Of a stretch of DNA of 49,027 nucleotides, positions 30,841 through 40,392 are shown piece by piece (position 1 is the first letter of the stretch; each line of letters begins with the position of its first letter). The stretch is taken from the NCBI GenBank assembly GCA_003427395.1, contig BFEA01000106.1, forward strand, positions 1,429,002-1,478,028, given 5' to 3'. Origin of the DNA: Chara braunii (lineage: Eukaryota > Streptophyta > Charophyceae > Charales > Characeae). A program made the translations under genes and the position numbers. The notes below the pieces were generated by a model, which searched no databases, was not told where the DNA came from, and saw only the letters and a program-made list of their open reading frames with translations.

Positions 30841-31533
30841 CTACTGTCTCCGCCAGCTCTTGATATCTGACAATGAGATGTATGCGGGGGAATCGACGAC
30901 CGCTATGGGGGAGAGAAGCGAGGTAGTCGGGATAGAGGGCAAAGCCGTGCGAAACTGATCATAGTCTGCGCACGCGGGGATAGTTCCCGTGATCGTGCAG
31001 TAGACTTCGACCATGTTGTGTCCCCGCCAAGCCAAGCGGCGCTGAAGAGAAGAACGTGGCGGGAGAAAGAGGAGGAGGCGCATCTCGTGGTGGAATGCGG
31101 ATACAGCGTGACAGCGAGGCGAGTGGCGTAGAAGTGATGGAAGGTGGAAGTCGGGAAGGGGTTACGAGGGAAGGAGAGCGGGGTATCGATCCGTCGGAGG
31201 GTCAGAAAATCAAGGGGACGACGGGATAACGACCGGGGACGTAGACTGATGCCCCGCATCGCCATGTGTTCGAACTGGGGGACGGGGGGAAGGGGAGGGG
31301 GAGCGGCTTTGTCGCCTCCATGCCGGTGCGCTCGAAGTCTCTGCAGGAGGGAGCTCGTCTTCGATCGTGGGCGGCTCGAGATCTCTGGTCCGGTCGTCCG
31401 GGATTGGCAAATCTGTGTCGCTTGAATGCTCTAACGGCCGCTTCCCTGCCGCTATTTCTTCCCTCCTTCGCGTGTCGCGGGATCCTCTCCTTGGACTTCC
31501 GCCTGGTCGGCCTCTCCTTCCAAACTTTCCCAC
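30841..31533 (-). pseudogene. Open stretches after the extra ORFs of Ty3 element 1
   Basis: Three minus-strand open stretches overlap here (31533-31210, Arg/Pro/Ser-rich; 31265-30903; 31083-30841). They may be the broken continuation of the unknown ORF that precedes them, because all lie on the element's sense strand and in order. No family motif recognised; some could be chance frames in G+C-rich DNA. Confidence 0.3.
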
Positions 31534-32255
31534 TCGGATTCCTCTCCTTCTTCTTCTTCCTCTTCTTCTTCTTCTTTGCTCAACGCCCCCAACTCTTTTT
31601 CGCTGTACTCGCTATAGCTTCCCTCTTCTTCGGAGGTCTCTTCCTCCTTGTCCTCCTTCGCTGCTTCCTCCTCTACCGCTTCCTCCTTCGACGCCGTTCG
31701 GGGCTGAAAGAAGAGAACGTTGATTATGCCTCGGGGATTCAGATACTCTGCGCGCGATGGGCAGCTACCGCCTCCCCCGCGATCCTCCAGACAGGCCGAC
31801 CATTGCAAGTACGGCGTTAAATTCCGCGAAAGCACGTGCGGCGCCGGATTCTCGTCGCAATGCGAGACGATGTCGGTTGGAAGATCTTCGAGCAGCTGCG
31901 GGAAGGGGACCAAGAGCTCCCACACGATCGTCTGTCGATGTCCCGGGTCTACTGTTCTGAAGATGAACCCGAAAAGGTCTCCCTCCACGTCTTTCCTCCA
32001 AGCTTGGATGATAAGCACCTCCACACTCTCACTCGCGGCGCGGTGCTCACTGTCTTGAGTGCACGTCAGCGCGATCCCAACTAGGCATAGAGAAAGGGTG
32101 GAGTACTCTTCACACCATATTTCCCATTGCAACGGCTTGATGAGCGGGACTGTAAGCTGTTGTACGCAGAAAGAGAGGCGGGGATGGAGAGCTGACTGCC
32201 AGAAGGTAGGGAAGACAGAGGGGAGGCTGAAGGTAGAGAATTGGGAGCGGTTCAT
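31452..32255 (-). CDS. Extra ORF B of Ty3 element 1 (unknown)
   Basis: 267 codons on the sense strand of the element, between integrase and the 3' LTR, where Athila-type elements carry an envelope-like ORF. The first 150 residues look globular, with several Trp/Cys/His; no clear signal peptide or strong membrane span was noticed. The C-terminal third is extremely acidic (Glu runs around residues 185-250). Its ATG overlaps the stop of ORF A as ATGA (32255-32252), so it may be made by reinitiation or be the shifted second half of one gene. I do not recognise a domain. Confidence 0.5.
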   Translation of the reverse strand: MNRSQFSTFSLPSVFPTFWQSALHPRLSFCVQQLTVPLIKPLQWEIWCEEYSTLSLCLVGIALTCTQDSEHRAASESVEVLIIQAWRKDVEGDLFGFIFRTVDPGHRQTIVWELLVPFPQLLEDLPTDIVSHCDENPAPHVLSRNLTPYLQWSACLEDRGGGGSCPSRAEYLNPRGIINVLFFQPRTASKEEAVEEEAAKEDKEEETSEEEGSYSEYSEKELGALSKEEEEEEEEEGEESEWESLEGEADQAEVQGEDPATREGGKK

Positions 32256-32737
32256 TGAGGACGCGAAAAGGGGACGAGCGCAGGGAGAGCAACTGCTGGT
32301 TCGTGCCGGAGAGTGCGGATGCTGCCAGTGTCAATGTTGTTGGTATTGACGATGTTCTTCCCTCGCCGCGCAAGTAACTGGCTCCAAGACTGCGCCAATT
32401 CCTCGCCCCACTCTCTCAATGAGGTACGGATGGTCGTATGTGCTTTGGGATCCATTGTACTAAGATCCCCGCTGAAGAAGACGACTGTCGAAATGTGGCT
32501 AATTCCCGGTGCAGAGAGTCGCCGATAAGGCGATGCTTCGGCCAGCACCTGCGCCCGGCTGTTGGGGACCACAAAGCGAAATTCCGCTGCCGTGTGCACA
32601 CCCGCTGTGCTGAAGAACTGCGGGAATCGGAGAACATCCGGCTGGATGCGCGGATGATGGACTTGCTGGATCGTCGAGATGTTCCCTCGTGGCGCCAACA
32701 TACGTTCACTGAGGACCTGCTCCGTGGAAAAACTCAT
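32252..32737 (-). CDS. Extra ORF A of Ty3 element 1 (unknown)
   Basis: 161 codons from ATG at 32737 to TGA at 32254-32252, directly after the integrase region and before ORF B. A middle segment reads EFRFVVPNSRAQVLAEASPY, followed by a SLREWGEELAQSW helix-like stretch. No known retroelement domain recognised. Together with ORF B it would make a protein of about 430 residues. The ATGA junction is either translational coupling or an old single-base frameshift in a once continuous reading frame. Confidence 0.5.
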   Translation of the reverse strand: MSFSTEQVLSERMLAPRGNISTIQQVHHPRIQPDVLRFPQFFSTAGVHTAAEFRFVVPNSRAQVLAEASPYRRLSAPGISHISTVVFFSGDLSTMDPKAHTTIRTSLREWGEELAQSWSQLLARRGKNIVNTNNIDTGSIRTLRHEPAVALPALVPFSRPQ

Positions 32738-33039
32738 GGTGACGAGGAGGGAGAAGATGGGTGGGGAGAAGAAGAAGAATGGGGATTGTCACTCTCCCAC
32801 TCAGATTCCGAGATCGACCTGGTTGGGGAAGGGGGAGAAGAAGCTGAGAGATGGCGGAGGTAGGACACGTGGCGGGCGATCAGGCGAGCCGATCGGTTGC
32901 CTGAGACTTCGGGCGCCAGTCACACCGTGTTCACCCCGTTCGGACTGAGCTTGATCACCCGAAATCGCCCGAAGAATCGTGATGCTAACTTACCTTGGTG
33001 AGCACATTTCCTCACATGCACCACGTCCCCTAATTTATA

Positions 33040-34273
33040 CTAGGGTCGGGGTCCCGCTTTCCCGTTTCGGGCCTCGTAGCTACGGATTTGTCGTCCATGG
33101 GCCAATTCGGTCATCCGCTGTCGTTTCCGGGCCAACCTAGGGAGGGACCGTTCCATTAATTCCAAGTGTCGCTTGGCCTTGTCCCGGGCCGTTGCCCTCG
33201 TGGGTCGTCGACCCAAGGAAAATTCATCATTAAGGCTCGGTATCGAGACACATGTCAAGTTGTTGGTACGTAGTTGAAAGGGGCTTGGGCCTGTGGACTC
33301 GTGGGGTTTTCCTCGATGGACCGCCTGAATGTGGTCCACAATATCGGTTCAGGGCCTCGTATCCCTAGCCGCGATATTGCGTCGAAGGGCGGTCTTAATC
33401 ACTCGATTCGCGTTTTTCTACCAGTCCGCTCGATTGCGACATGTGAGGTGCGGTGTTATGGATGGCGACCCCATGTATGACCAGGTTCCTCAAAACTTCC
33501 CCCCTAAACTCCGCCCCGTTATCCGTCAAAATTTCCTCGGTGTCTTGATGCATCCCTAGGAAACAGTTGACGTACCACGCGATTTCAGCCGCCTGTCGCG
33601 TTCGACATGGATACGCCTCGATCCACTTCGAAAAATGATCCACGAATACGAATAAGATTGAATACTCGCAGCTATTCGGTCCAGGGGGTACCATTATATC
33701 GGTCGTGTCCATACTAACTCTTTGAAAAGGTTGTTCGACTACTGCGGGCACTATCGATCTGCGCGGCTGGATCGACACCTTGTCAGCGACACGGACCTGA
33801 CAGTTTCAGACGATGAATTTGACACCGTCACGAATATTGGACCAACACCATTCGTTTTTGTTGATCGCTGTTTCGATGATCCAGACGGCAAAGTGAGCTG
33901 AGGTATCTTCGTGGGCTGACTTAACCCAGTCATACCTCATGAACGGGTGCGGTACAGTCATCCAAATCCCACTACCGTCCGTCTTCCGTTTTTCCAACCG
34001 TCCCTCGTTCCATCGATAATTACGAGCCCTTTCATTGGCCCTCCTCCGGTCCTCCGTAGTGAAGTCTCGGAGGGGGTTCCCCACTACGGTCGCTATCAGG
34101 GCGACATCAGTCCAAACCTCAGCCGTTCTAAACCTTTGAGTTTTGTCTAACCCTTTTGACGTGGCGTCGAGGAATCGAGCCTCGGTCGGGATTTTATCGG
34201 TCCGACACAGGGGGCACAACCAAGGCTTATTGCCGCTTCGATATTGGATAAAAGAGCCATGGGCTCTGGACAC
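33040..34273 (-). pseudogene. Integrase of Ty3 element 1
   Basis: On the minus strand an N-terminal part (34273-33806) has the H-x5-H and a later NC of the integrase zinc region, though the spacing is unusual. After a TAA near 33803 the catalytic core follows (33778-33395): SMDTTD with the first Asp at about 33707-33709, LTDNGAEF with the second Asp at 33521-33523, and GLVEKRES with the Glu at 33416-33418. The second Asp and the Glu are 35 codons apart, close to DD35E. Further stops end the C-terminal part. Integrase would join the element cDNA to the genome; this copy is inactive. Confidence 0.8.
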
Positions 34274-34454
34274 ACACTACCGACAATCTACCCATTCGAC
34301 ATACCCATCCCCACTAGGATGCATAGGGACCGAGTAGACCCGCGAGATCGCTTCACATAAATAACAAAATTTGTCGGGTAAGGAGAAAAGAGACGAAGAC
34401 GAGAGGGGAGAGAGAGGAGCGTTGGAGTTACCTCCGTTGCCCATCGCCACGTGC

Positions 34455-35718
34455 TTATCCCACGGTGCGCGGGAGAACTGTCACCTGTACGTACCAGGGT
34501 CCGCTGGTTGGCTCCGGTTCTTTCCACGGGATGATCTCTTCACCTTTGGCGACCTTCGTTGGATGATGCAGTCGCGTCAACCCGTCCGCATTTTTGTGCC
34601 TCTCTGTCTTCCAATGGATGATGTCGAAATCGTACTCCTGTAGCCGCACTGCCCACCGTCCAATCATGCCCGTGTAATTTGTGAGCCTTTTGAGGGCCAA
34701 TAGCGGCTCATGATCCTTAACAAGGAGAAACTTTTGTCCGTACAGATACGGATGGAAGTGCTGGATTCCCCAAACCACCGCGTAGCACTCTCCTTGCGGG
34801 GCCGAATCGTTCCCTCGTTCATCTGGTACAGTACGGGAGGCGTACTCGATGACGTGCTCGCGTCCGTCGTTCCCTTTCTGTGCTAGAATAGCGGAAATTG
34901 CCTCGGGCTGCCAATCTGTCATAAGGATGAACTGCTTTGTTGGGTCCGGCCGGATCAAAATAGGTGTTGTGGCCAGGGCCTCTTTGAGAGTGACAAAGGC
35001 CCGTTCGCACTCCGCCTCCCATCTGAGGGGCTGGTCCTTCCGTAGCAGGTTCGTTAAAGGTCGTGCGGTAGCGGCGAACCCTTTGATAAATCGCCGATAA
35101 TACGAAGCCAGTCTGAGGAAGGCTCGAACCTGCGTCAGTGACGTGGGAGTCGGAGCGTCTCGGATAGCCTCGACCTTTCTCGAATCGGGCCGCAAACCAC
35201 CCCGAGTCACCACGTAACCCAGAAACGAAATCTCCGGGAGAAAGAACTCGCTTTTCTCCAGCGCGATCTTGAATCCGGCGTCCCTCAAGGCTCCCAGTGT
35301 CCACTCGATGTGCTGCGTGTGTCCGTGGTAGGATTCCGGATAGACCAGGATGTCGTCCATGTACACAATGACGCAAAAATTGATCATCCCCTGCGTCAGT
35401 CGAGTCTTGTTAACAAAATTCTGAAATGTCACATTCATCGCTCGCTGGAATGTGGCCGGCGCATTACCACGTGCCTTCAAACAGAACAAAGGCCGTCTTA
35501 AGCCGGTCCTCTTCCTTAACCAGAATATGATGAAACCCGTAGCGAATATCGAACTTACTGAAGTAGTTAGCACACCCAATCGCATCCAAAAAATCATCAA
35601 TCCGGGGAAGGGGGTATACATCTTTAATCGTGATATCATTCAACTTGCGATAATCGATGCACATGCGGACTGACCCATTCTTCTTTGGTACTAGGACTAC
35701 AGGGAACGACCACGGTCC
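34455..35718 (-). pseudogene. RT core and RNase H of Ty3 element 1
   Basis: The RT begins with PWSFPVVLVPKKNG and MCIDYRKLN, then DIRYGFHHI, NAPATFQRAMN and IVYMDDILVY (catalytic YMDD at 35352-35363). It is followed by FLGYVV and the connection domain. RNase H has a TDWQPEAISAILAQ opening (first Asp), an E in the YASR-ER-xGECYAVVW segment, KDHEPLLAL and a KNADGLTR close. Around 35455-35470 the frame shifts and the segment with the conserved MPFGL motif is missing, so this RT was deleted internally. The N-terminal RT part is not upstream where expected but on the opposite strand at 37430-37654. Confidence 0.88.
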
Positions 35719-37654
35719 CGTAGCCTGGGATTGCCCCCACCGACCTGCACAACCCAGAATCGGAGCCGTGCCAAAGGCAGCGGCCCCGATCGCCAACGGA
35801 CCTGGTCGAGTGGCTACGATGGTGGAAGAAACGGACAATGGTGTGAACCCGTCGGGGGTTATGGAGGAAGCAGCCGAACTTATCCCGCTTGATCAATACC
35901 AATCACTAGGATATCCGGGCCTCGGTATGATCAGGGCCATCCAGCCCGCCCCTGACCATAACGAAGTATCGGAATGGAGACCCTCCCCGAATGAGATGGA
36001 AACGGGAGGACCCGTGTTCGTTACGGGAGAAATCGACGTTCTGGACATCGTCCGAGCGTTCGACCATTGTATTCCCCTACCAATCGGACACATGTTGTCC
36101 ATCTCCGAACAAGCTAACGATCGGATGCTACAGCATTGCAAGGCGACCCGAAAACGATTTGCCCTTGCCAGGCTAGCAACTGCGAAAGGGAAGGCCCCCG
36201 CCAAGGAGCCAAGATCTGACATGCCAAGCACTTCAGAGCCTGTTCGAATGGGCCTAATCCAAAAAGACGATCATTTTATACGAATCAGGGCCCTTCCATG
36301 GAAATCCGCAGAATGTGACGTGGAAGTTTGGGGAAACCCCTATAGCGCGGTCCTTGATTCCGGAGCCGCAGTCCTGGCCATCTCCTTGTGAGTAGTCGAA
36401 CGGGCCGGCAGGCGGAAGGACGTGATCCCACTAGCGGAAGGCGATCATTTCGTCTCCGCTGACGAAGGCAAGATCCGAGTTATAGGGAGGATGGCGAACG
36501 TAGCCTTCCACATCGGCAATGTCAATGCCTTAGGGGACGTGGTGGTCCTATACGTGAACACATACGACGTTCCTGTCGAATTACCGACCCTCACCTCGAT
36601 GCGAGCCACGCTGGATTTCGAACGACTAGCCGTTATCCTCAACAACACGGGAGGAAACCGTACACCATCCCGATTCGTCTCACTCTCAGGACAACCTCGA
36701 TGGTCGAGCGACAACGACAAGAACCTGGCACGATTCTGAGAATGATACGATGGGAAGAATCCACGGATGACTCCGACACTGAAGGAAATGAGGCTTCCTT
36801 GCCATCAACCACCTCCAAAAGTGAGGAGGAGAACGACCCGCAGATTCTCGAACTAACACGACGGATAATCCGTTACCCGGTTCGACAGAAAACGACGAAG
36901 ACATTCGTATTTAGCAACAAGGCAGCCCAACGAACTCGGACCCTTATCCTGGGAGAACCGTTAGTACAGGTGTCACGGATGCCCGATTCTTTGGAACCCC
37001 CTCGGACCCTATACGAGGGAGCTGCCCCACTGCTACCACGATACTTAGACACAAACGATCGTTTTGTGATGTTATGGACATACCTCCCCGATCGCTTCTC
37101 ACCATGGAAAAAGAAGTGAGATTGCTGCGCCTGGGAGTGGAGACACAGGCTTCAGAACCCCCTGGGTACCCCGAAGCCTCGCTGTTTGAGATGGGAATTC
37201 AAATCGCCGAAAGGCCGATAGAGTCCCAAGATGTCGAGGACGGGATAACCCCCGAAGAACACGTGGCCATCCGAGAGGAGAAGCTCAGATAGTCGCCACC
37301 GTGTTCTCGTGGCTGTCGGACAACTCCTTTATCTCCTTCCCGCCTCCACGGGACGCGAGGATGATGCGCATGAAACACGTGATGATCGTTATCCACGGGC
37401 AACCCTATGAGTTACACGTGCCACAATAAGTACCCGACGAAACACACCGCCTGATTGCGGAAATCCTAAGGGAATATCAGGGAGCGGTTAGCGTAACGGA
37501 CACGGACATCGGACTGTCACTAATCATCCAACACGAGATTAAGACAGGAAATCACCCCCCTATCCATTGCAAACCGTATCGATATTCCCTCGCTGAACGG
37601 AAAACGGCCCTACAGAGGATTAGAGAGTTCGAGGCTAACGGATGGATTGAGCTG
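35719..37654 (+). pseudogene. Inverted block: end of gag, aspartic protease, RT N-terminus
   Basis: This plus-strand coding block lies inside an otherwise minus-strand element. It opens with AWDCPHRP, the last part of a CCHC knuckle. It then carries a long linker, a retroviral-type aspartic protease (VLDSGAAVLAIS, catalytic Asp at 36356-36358, then a GRMANVAFHIG flap-like part), and a Ser/Glu-rich linker. At 37430-37654 comes the N-terminal RT segment (AEILREYQ, GNHPPIHCKPYRYS, REFEANGWIEL). Stops at 36389 and about 36737 and in 37290-37430 break it. Both ends stop exactly where the minus-strand neighbours start, so it is an in-place inversion. Confidence 0.85.
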
Positions 37655-38657
37655 GTCCTGGCTGGTGGCACGTGTAACAAACACTTGTGTTGGCCGCAAC
37701 CCCTCTTACTGCTGGGGCGGGGGCTGCTCCTTGCATTCCTGGGGCTGCCCTAACGGTAAGGAGACGCATCGACCTCATCATCGATTCGATCCGTGCGTTG
37801 TGCTTGCGTTGCTCCTTTTGCTTTCCTGCATCAAATTAACTAACGTTCGAGTTAATTCTAATATTGCGTTGGATTCGCTAGGCTGTGCAGGGACATTCGA
37901 GGGAGACGAAAGTGTGATCGCGGTGGGTAACGCTGTGATTGTATCGGGTATCGGTTTCTTGGCCGCGACCTGTTCTAGGTAGGTAACGGGTCCGGAGACG
38001 AAACCCATATTCTCAAATTTGTTCTGAGTGCTGCCAGCTCAGCTTTGCCCGAGCCAGCTCCGAGGAATCCCCGTCTCTGGCATGATCCTCGCTTTCCAAA
38101 AAGCTGGCGGCAAATTTATTTTCCATCTCCTCGGCTCCGTCCATAATCTGCTGCATGGTGTGGTTGATGGGGGAAAACTGCTTTCGCAGTTTGGCCCTCA
38201 TCGCTCGACTTCGAAGCCCGTCGATAAATAAGTCTCTTCCTACCTTTCCGTCTCTCTCGGATTTGACAAACAGCGTATAGAACCTACTACGGTATTCTGT
38301 TACGGATTCAAGCGGTTTCTGCACACGATCTTTGATCATAAAGAAAGCCTGTTCAGGGTGGATGTAATCGAACCGATTTAGGAAGTCTCTCTCGAAGGTC
38401 GGGAGATCAATCCAAGCGTTGGTGCTAAACCAATGGTGCGCATCTCCTCCCAGTCTGGCGAGGATGTTGATCCGGGCTTCATCGTTATCGTACTGTTGAG
38501 CCTGTAGGGTGGCCAGCCATGCCCCGGCTAGGTGATGCGCAGGGTCGAAGAGATACAAATCAGGGGGAGCCGCAGGTGTGCGAGCTCGGACAGGTGGGGC
38601 GGGGACAGGTGCCTCGCCCAACTGTACATTAACGTTTGGCGCTTGATTGACGTTCAT
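37655..38657 (-). pseudogene. gag of Ty3 element 1
   Basis: ATG at 38657. The frame runs to 38013 and contains a typical retrotransposon gag capsid region: LAGAWLATLQAQ, ARLGGDAHHWF, FLNRFDYIHPEQ, VTEYRSRFYTLF and FIDGLR-MRAKL (capsid assembly around the RNA). After a frameshift near 38016 it continues in another frame (38008-37778). It ends at 37683-37658 with CYTCHQPG, the first half of a CCHC zinc knuckle. The knuckle's second half is on the opposite strand at 35719, cut away by the inversion. About 150 bases separate the ATG from the primer site. Confidence 0.85.
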
Positions 38658-38800
38658 ATTGACGGCCTGTCTTCCGACCGATCAACTCATAAGTACTATA
38701 GGATCGTGTCAAGGCGCATTCTGCTGTCTAGGTCGTCCTCTATTCGCCAGATCGTCTGAGCGCCTACCCTGCTTACTTCCTTGTGATCTCGCCACGTGTC

Positions 38801-38813
38801 GGCTCCGATACCA
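38801..38813 (-). promoter_or_regulatory. Primer-binding site of Ty3 element 1
   Basis: Minus strand TGGTATCGGAGCC, complementary to the 3' end of initiator tRNA-Met except for one position (the usual site has A where this has G). It marks the inner edge of the 5' LTR. Confidence 0.75.
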
Positions 38814-38980
38814 ACCTCACGCCCAACGCGACTTCCTGATCGGAGTGGGATGGGGGCCCGGGAGTGCGAAAAGGGGTGTGCCAAGGATTTTTGGGGATTT
38901 GGGGTGGAGTCCCAGGTTTGAACTGAGATCTCCTGTGGCAAGCTTCTGGGGTAGGAATGCAAGTGTCTTTTGGCTCAGAG

Positions 38981-39574
38981 TTAAGGCGATGATCGATCGT
39001 GCTGCCTGAGTCGGGGTGGGGTGTTACGAGCGTTCTTGTGGGAGTGTTCGTACCGCTGCTGGCCGTCACAAGTCTCGGGGTCAGACGAAGACGAGCTGGG
39101 CTCTCGTCGCTCGGTCCTAGGATGGGCTCGTTGCGCGTCCCTCGCCTGCCGATGCTCGTTGGGCTGCCGACACTCCGAGCACGGCGGGCGGGGCCAAAAC
39201 CGGGCTATGGAATCCCTGGGCACCACGAGTAACCGGTGGTAAGGGAGGACGGTACAGTAGGGAGGGAAGTCAGTGGTGATGGCAACGAAGCCTGGGGTTA
39301 GAAGATATTTCTGGTTTCGGCTGTCCGGATAATCGGGAATCCGTGGGTCTCGGTTGATTGCCAGTTGGAAGTCACCCCTGCACATTCGCTCGTTTTCAGT
39401 CCGGCAGGGGTACTCAAGGTACCAAGCATTCCGTAGGTGGCGATGTTGTCGGATCCGCTGTCGGCGGATCTGTTCCCTCTCCCAATACGCTCGGTATTCA
39501 GGGTCCCTCAGGCTTTCGCGATCGGTGATCCAGAAAGGGGGATCTATCGCCATGTCTCGTTCAAGTGAACTCAT
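38981..39574 (-). CDS. LTR-resident ORF, 5' LTR copy (unknown protein)
   Basis: From ATG at 39574 (an in-frame GTG lies at 39580) to a stop at 38981, 197 codons, collinear with the 3' LTR copy. Starts MSSLERDMAIDPPFW; has the same YWEREQIR, LLTPGFVAI and CSECRQPNEH landmarks. Because this LTR lies upstream of gag and the TATA box at 40384-40392 precedes it, the ORF would be the first long frame in the element RNA. Whether it is translated, spliced out, or just leader sequence cannot be told here. This copy is the more intact of the two. Confidence 0.45.
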   Translation of the reverse strand: MSSLERDMAIDPPFWITDRESLRDPEYRAYWEREQIRRQRIRQHRHLRNAWYLEYPCRTENERMCRGDFQLAINRDPRIPDYPDSRNQKYLLTPGFVAITTDFPPYCTVLPYHRLLVVPRDSIARFWPRPPCSECRQPNEHRQARDAQRAHPRTERREPSSSSSDPETCDGQQRYEHSHKNARNTPPRLRQHDRSSP

Positions 39575-39588
39575 GCACACACATCTTC

Positions 39589-39810
39589 CTACGGGGCGAG
39601 GTCGTAGCTGGCTTTTGCAGGCGCGCGTGTAGATGGCAAGTCCGCGGACGACTGCTGTCTTACACGCGCGTGCGTACCGGCCAGTTGGTCAGATCCTAAA
39701 CCGCGCAAATAATCAAGGAACGATCCGTCGGCGTACTGGTTCAACCATGCAGCTAGTTCCCTCAGGCTATCCATCTTGTTCCGTTTTGGACATTCACAAA
39801 GCATGCACAC
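39589..39810 (-). CDS. Short LTR-resident ORF, 5' LTR copy (Cys motif)
   Basis: 73 codons matching 27173-27394 (CMLCECPKRNKMDSLREL, AAWLNQYADGSFLDYLRG). Its stop is 12 bases upstream of the ATG of the longer LTR ORF, in a different frame. In both LTRs the frame extends upstream of the ATG with a KVPTPY segment. Function unknown. Confidence 0.35.
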   Translation of the reverse strand: MCMLCECPKRNKMDSLRELAAWLNQYADGSFLDYLRGLGSDQLAGTHARVRQQSSADLPSTRAPAKASYDLAP

Positions 39811-40383
39811 CCCGCGGTCCCTGTATGGCGTCGGGACCTTAATTTGTCCCGACTTGTATCGCCGATGGAGATTCCGTCATCCACATCGAGATCTGTCGTG
39901 CTAAGTCCATTCGGGGTTGCGGGCCGGCCTCGTGGGTGCGCGTGTAAGTCGCGCTCGTCAGATCGCACTTGCACGGGGGCTCGCGGGGTTGGTCCACTAT
40001 GGATCGATCTATCAGCCAATCACCTATGCAAAAAAAAAGGTTCATGTAATCATGCAATAATCTCTCAGCTATTTTTGTTTGAATGAAAAGCAGTTATGTG
40101 GCCATCAGGAGGACATCTCATCGCCATCCAGACATACATCGAAGCACTGTAACAGTATCAGACCCCTTTCTCCTACCAATCATCCGGGTGAGAATAGATC
40201 GGCGCTGCGAGCGCTGGATGATTCAGGATTACATGCAAAACATCGGGTATTCAAGCATTACAAGATCATCAGATCCATCTCATCAAGCGAATGCAAAACG
40301 AAAGAGGGAGGATAGATGTTGAGCCGTACATCATACAAAGCCGAAAGAAATGCAAAACAAGGGCGTCTCGCCGGGAGCCAAAA

Positions 40384-40392
40384 TTTTATATA
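40384..40392 (-). promoter_or_regulatory. TATA box of the 5' LTR
   Basis: Minus strand TATATAAAA, same context as in the 3' LTR; the likely core promoter for the whole element. Confidence 0.6.

Noticed and set aside
31266-31820. Plus-strand 184-codon frame rich in Phe/Leu
   Set aside because: Shadow of the Glu-rich tail of the minus-strand extra ORF B.
35657-36391. Independent host gene on the plus strand (244 codons)
   Set aside because: Contains the retroviral protease active site and joins precisely to gag and RT when flipped, so it is part of the retrotransposon.
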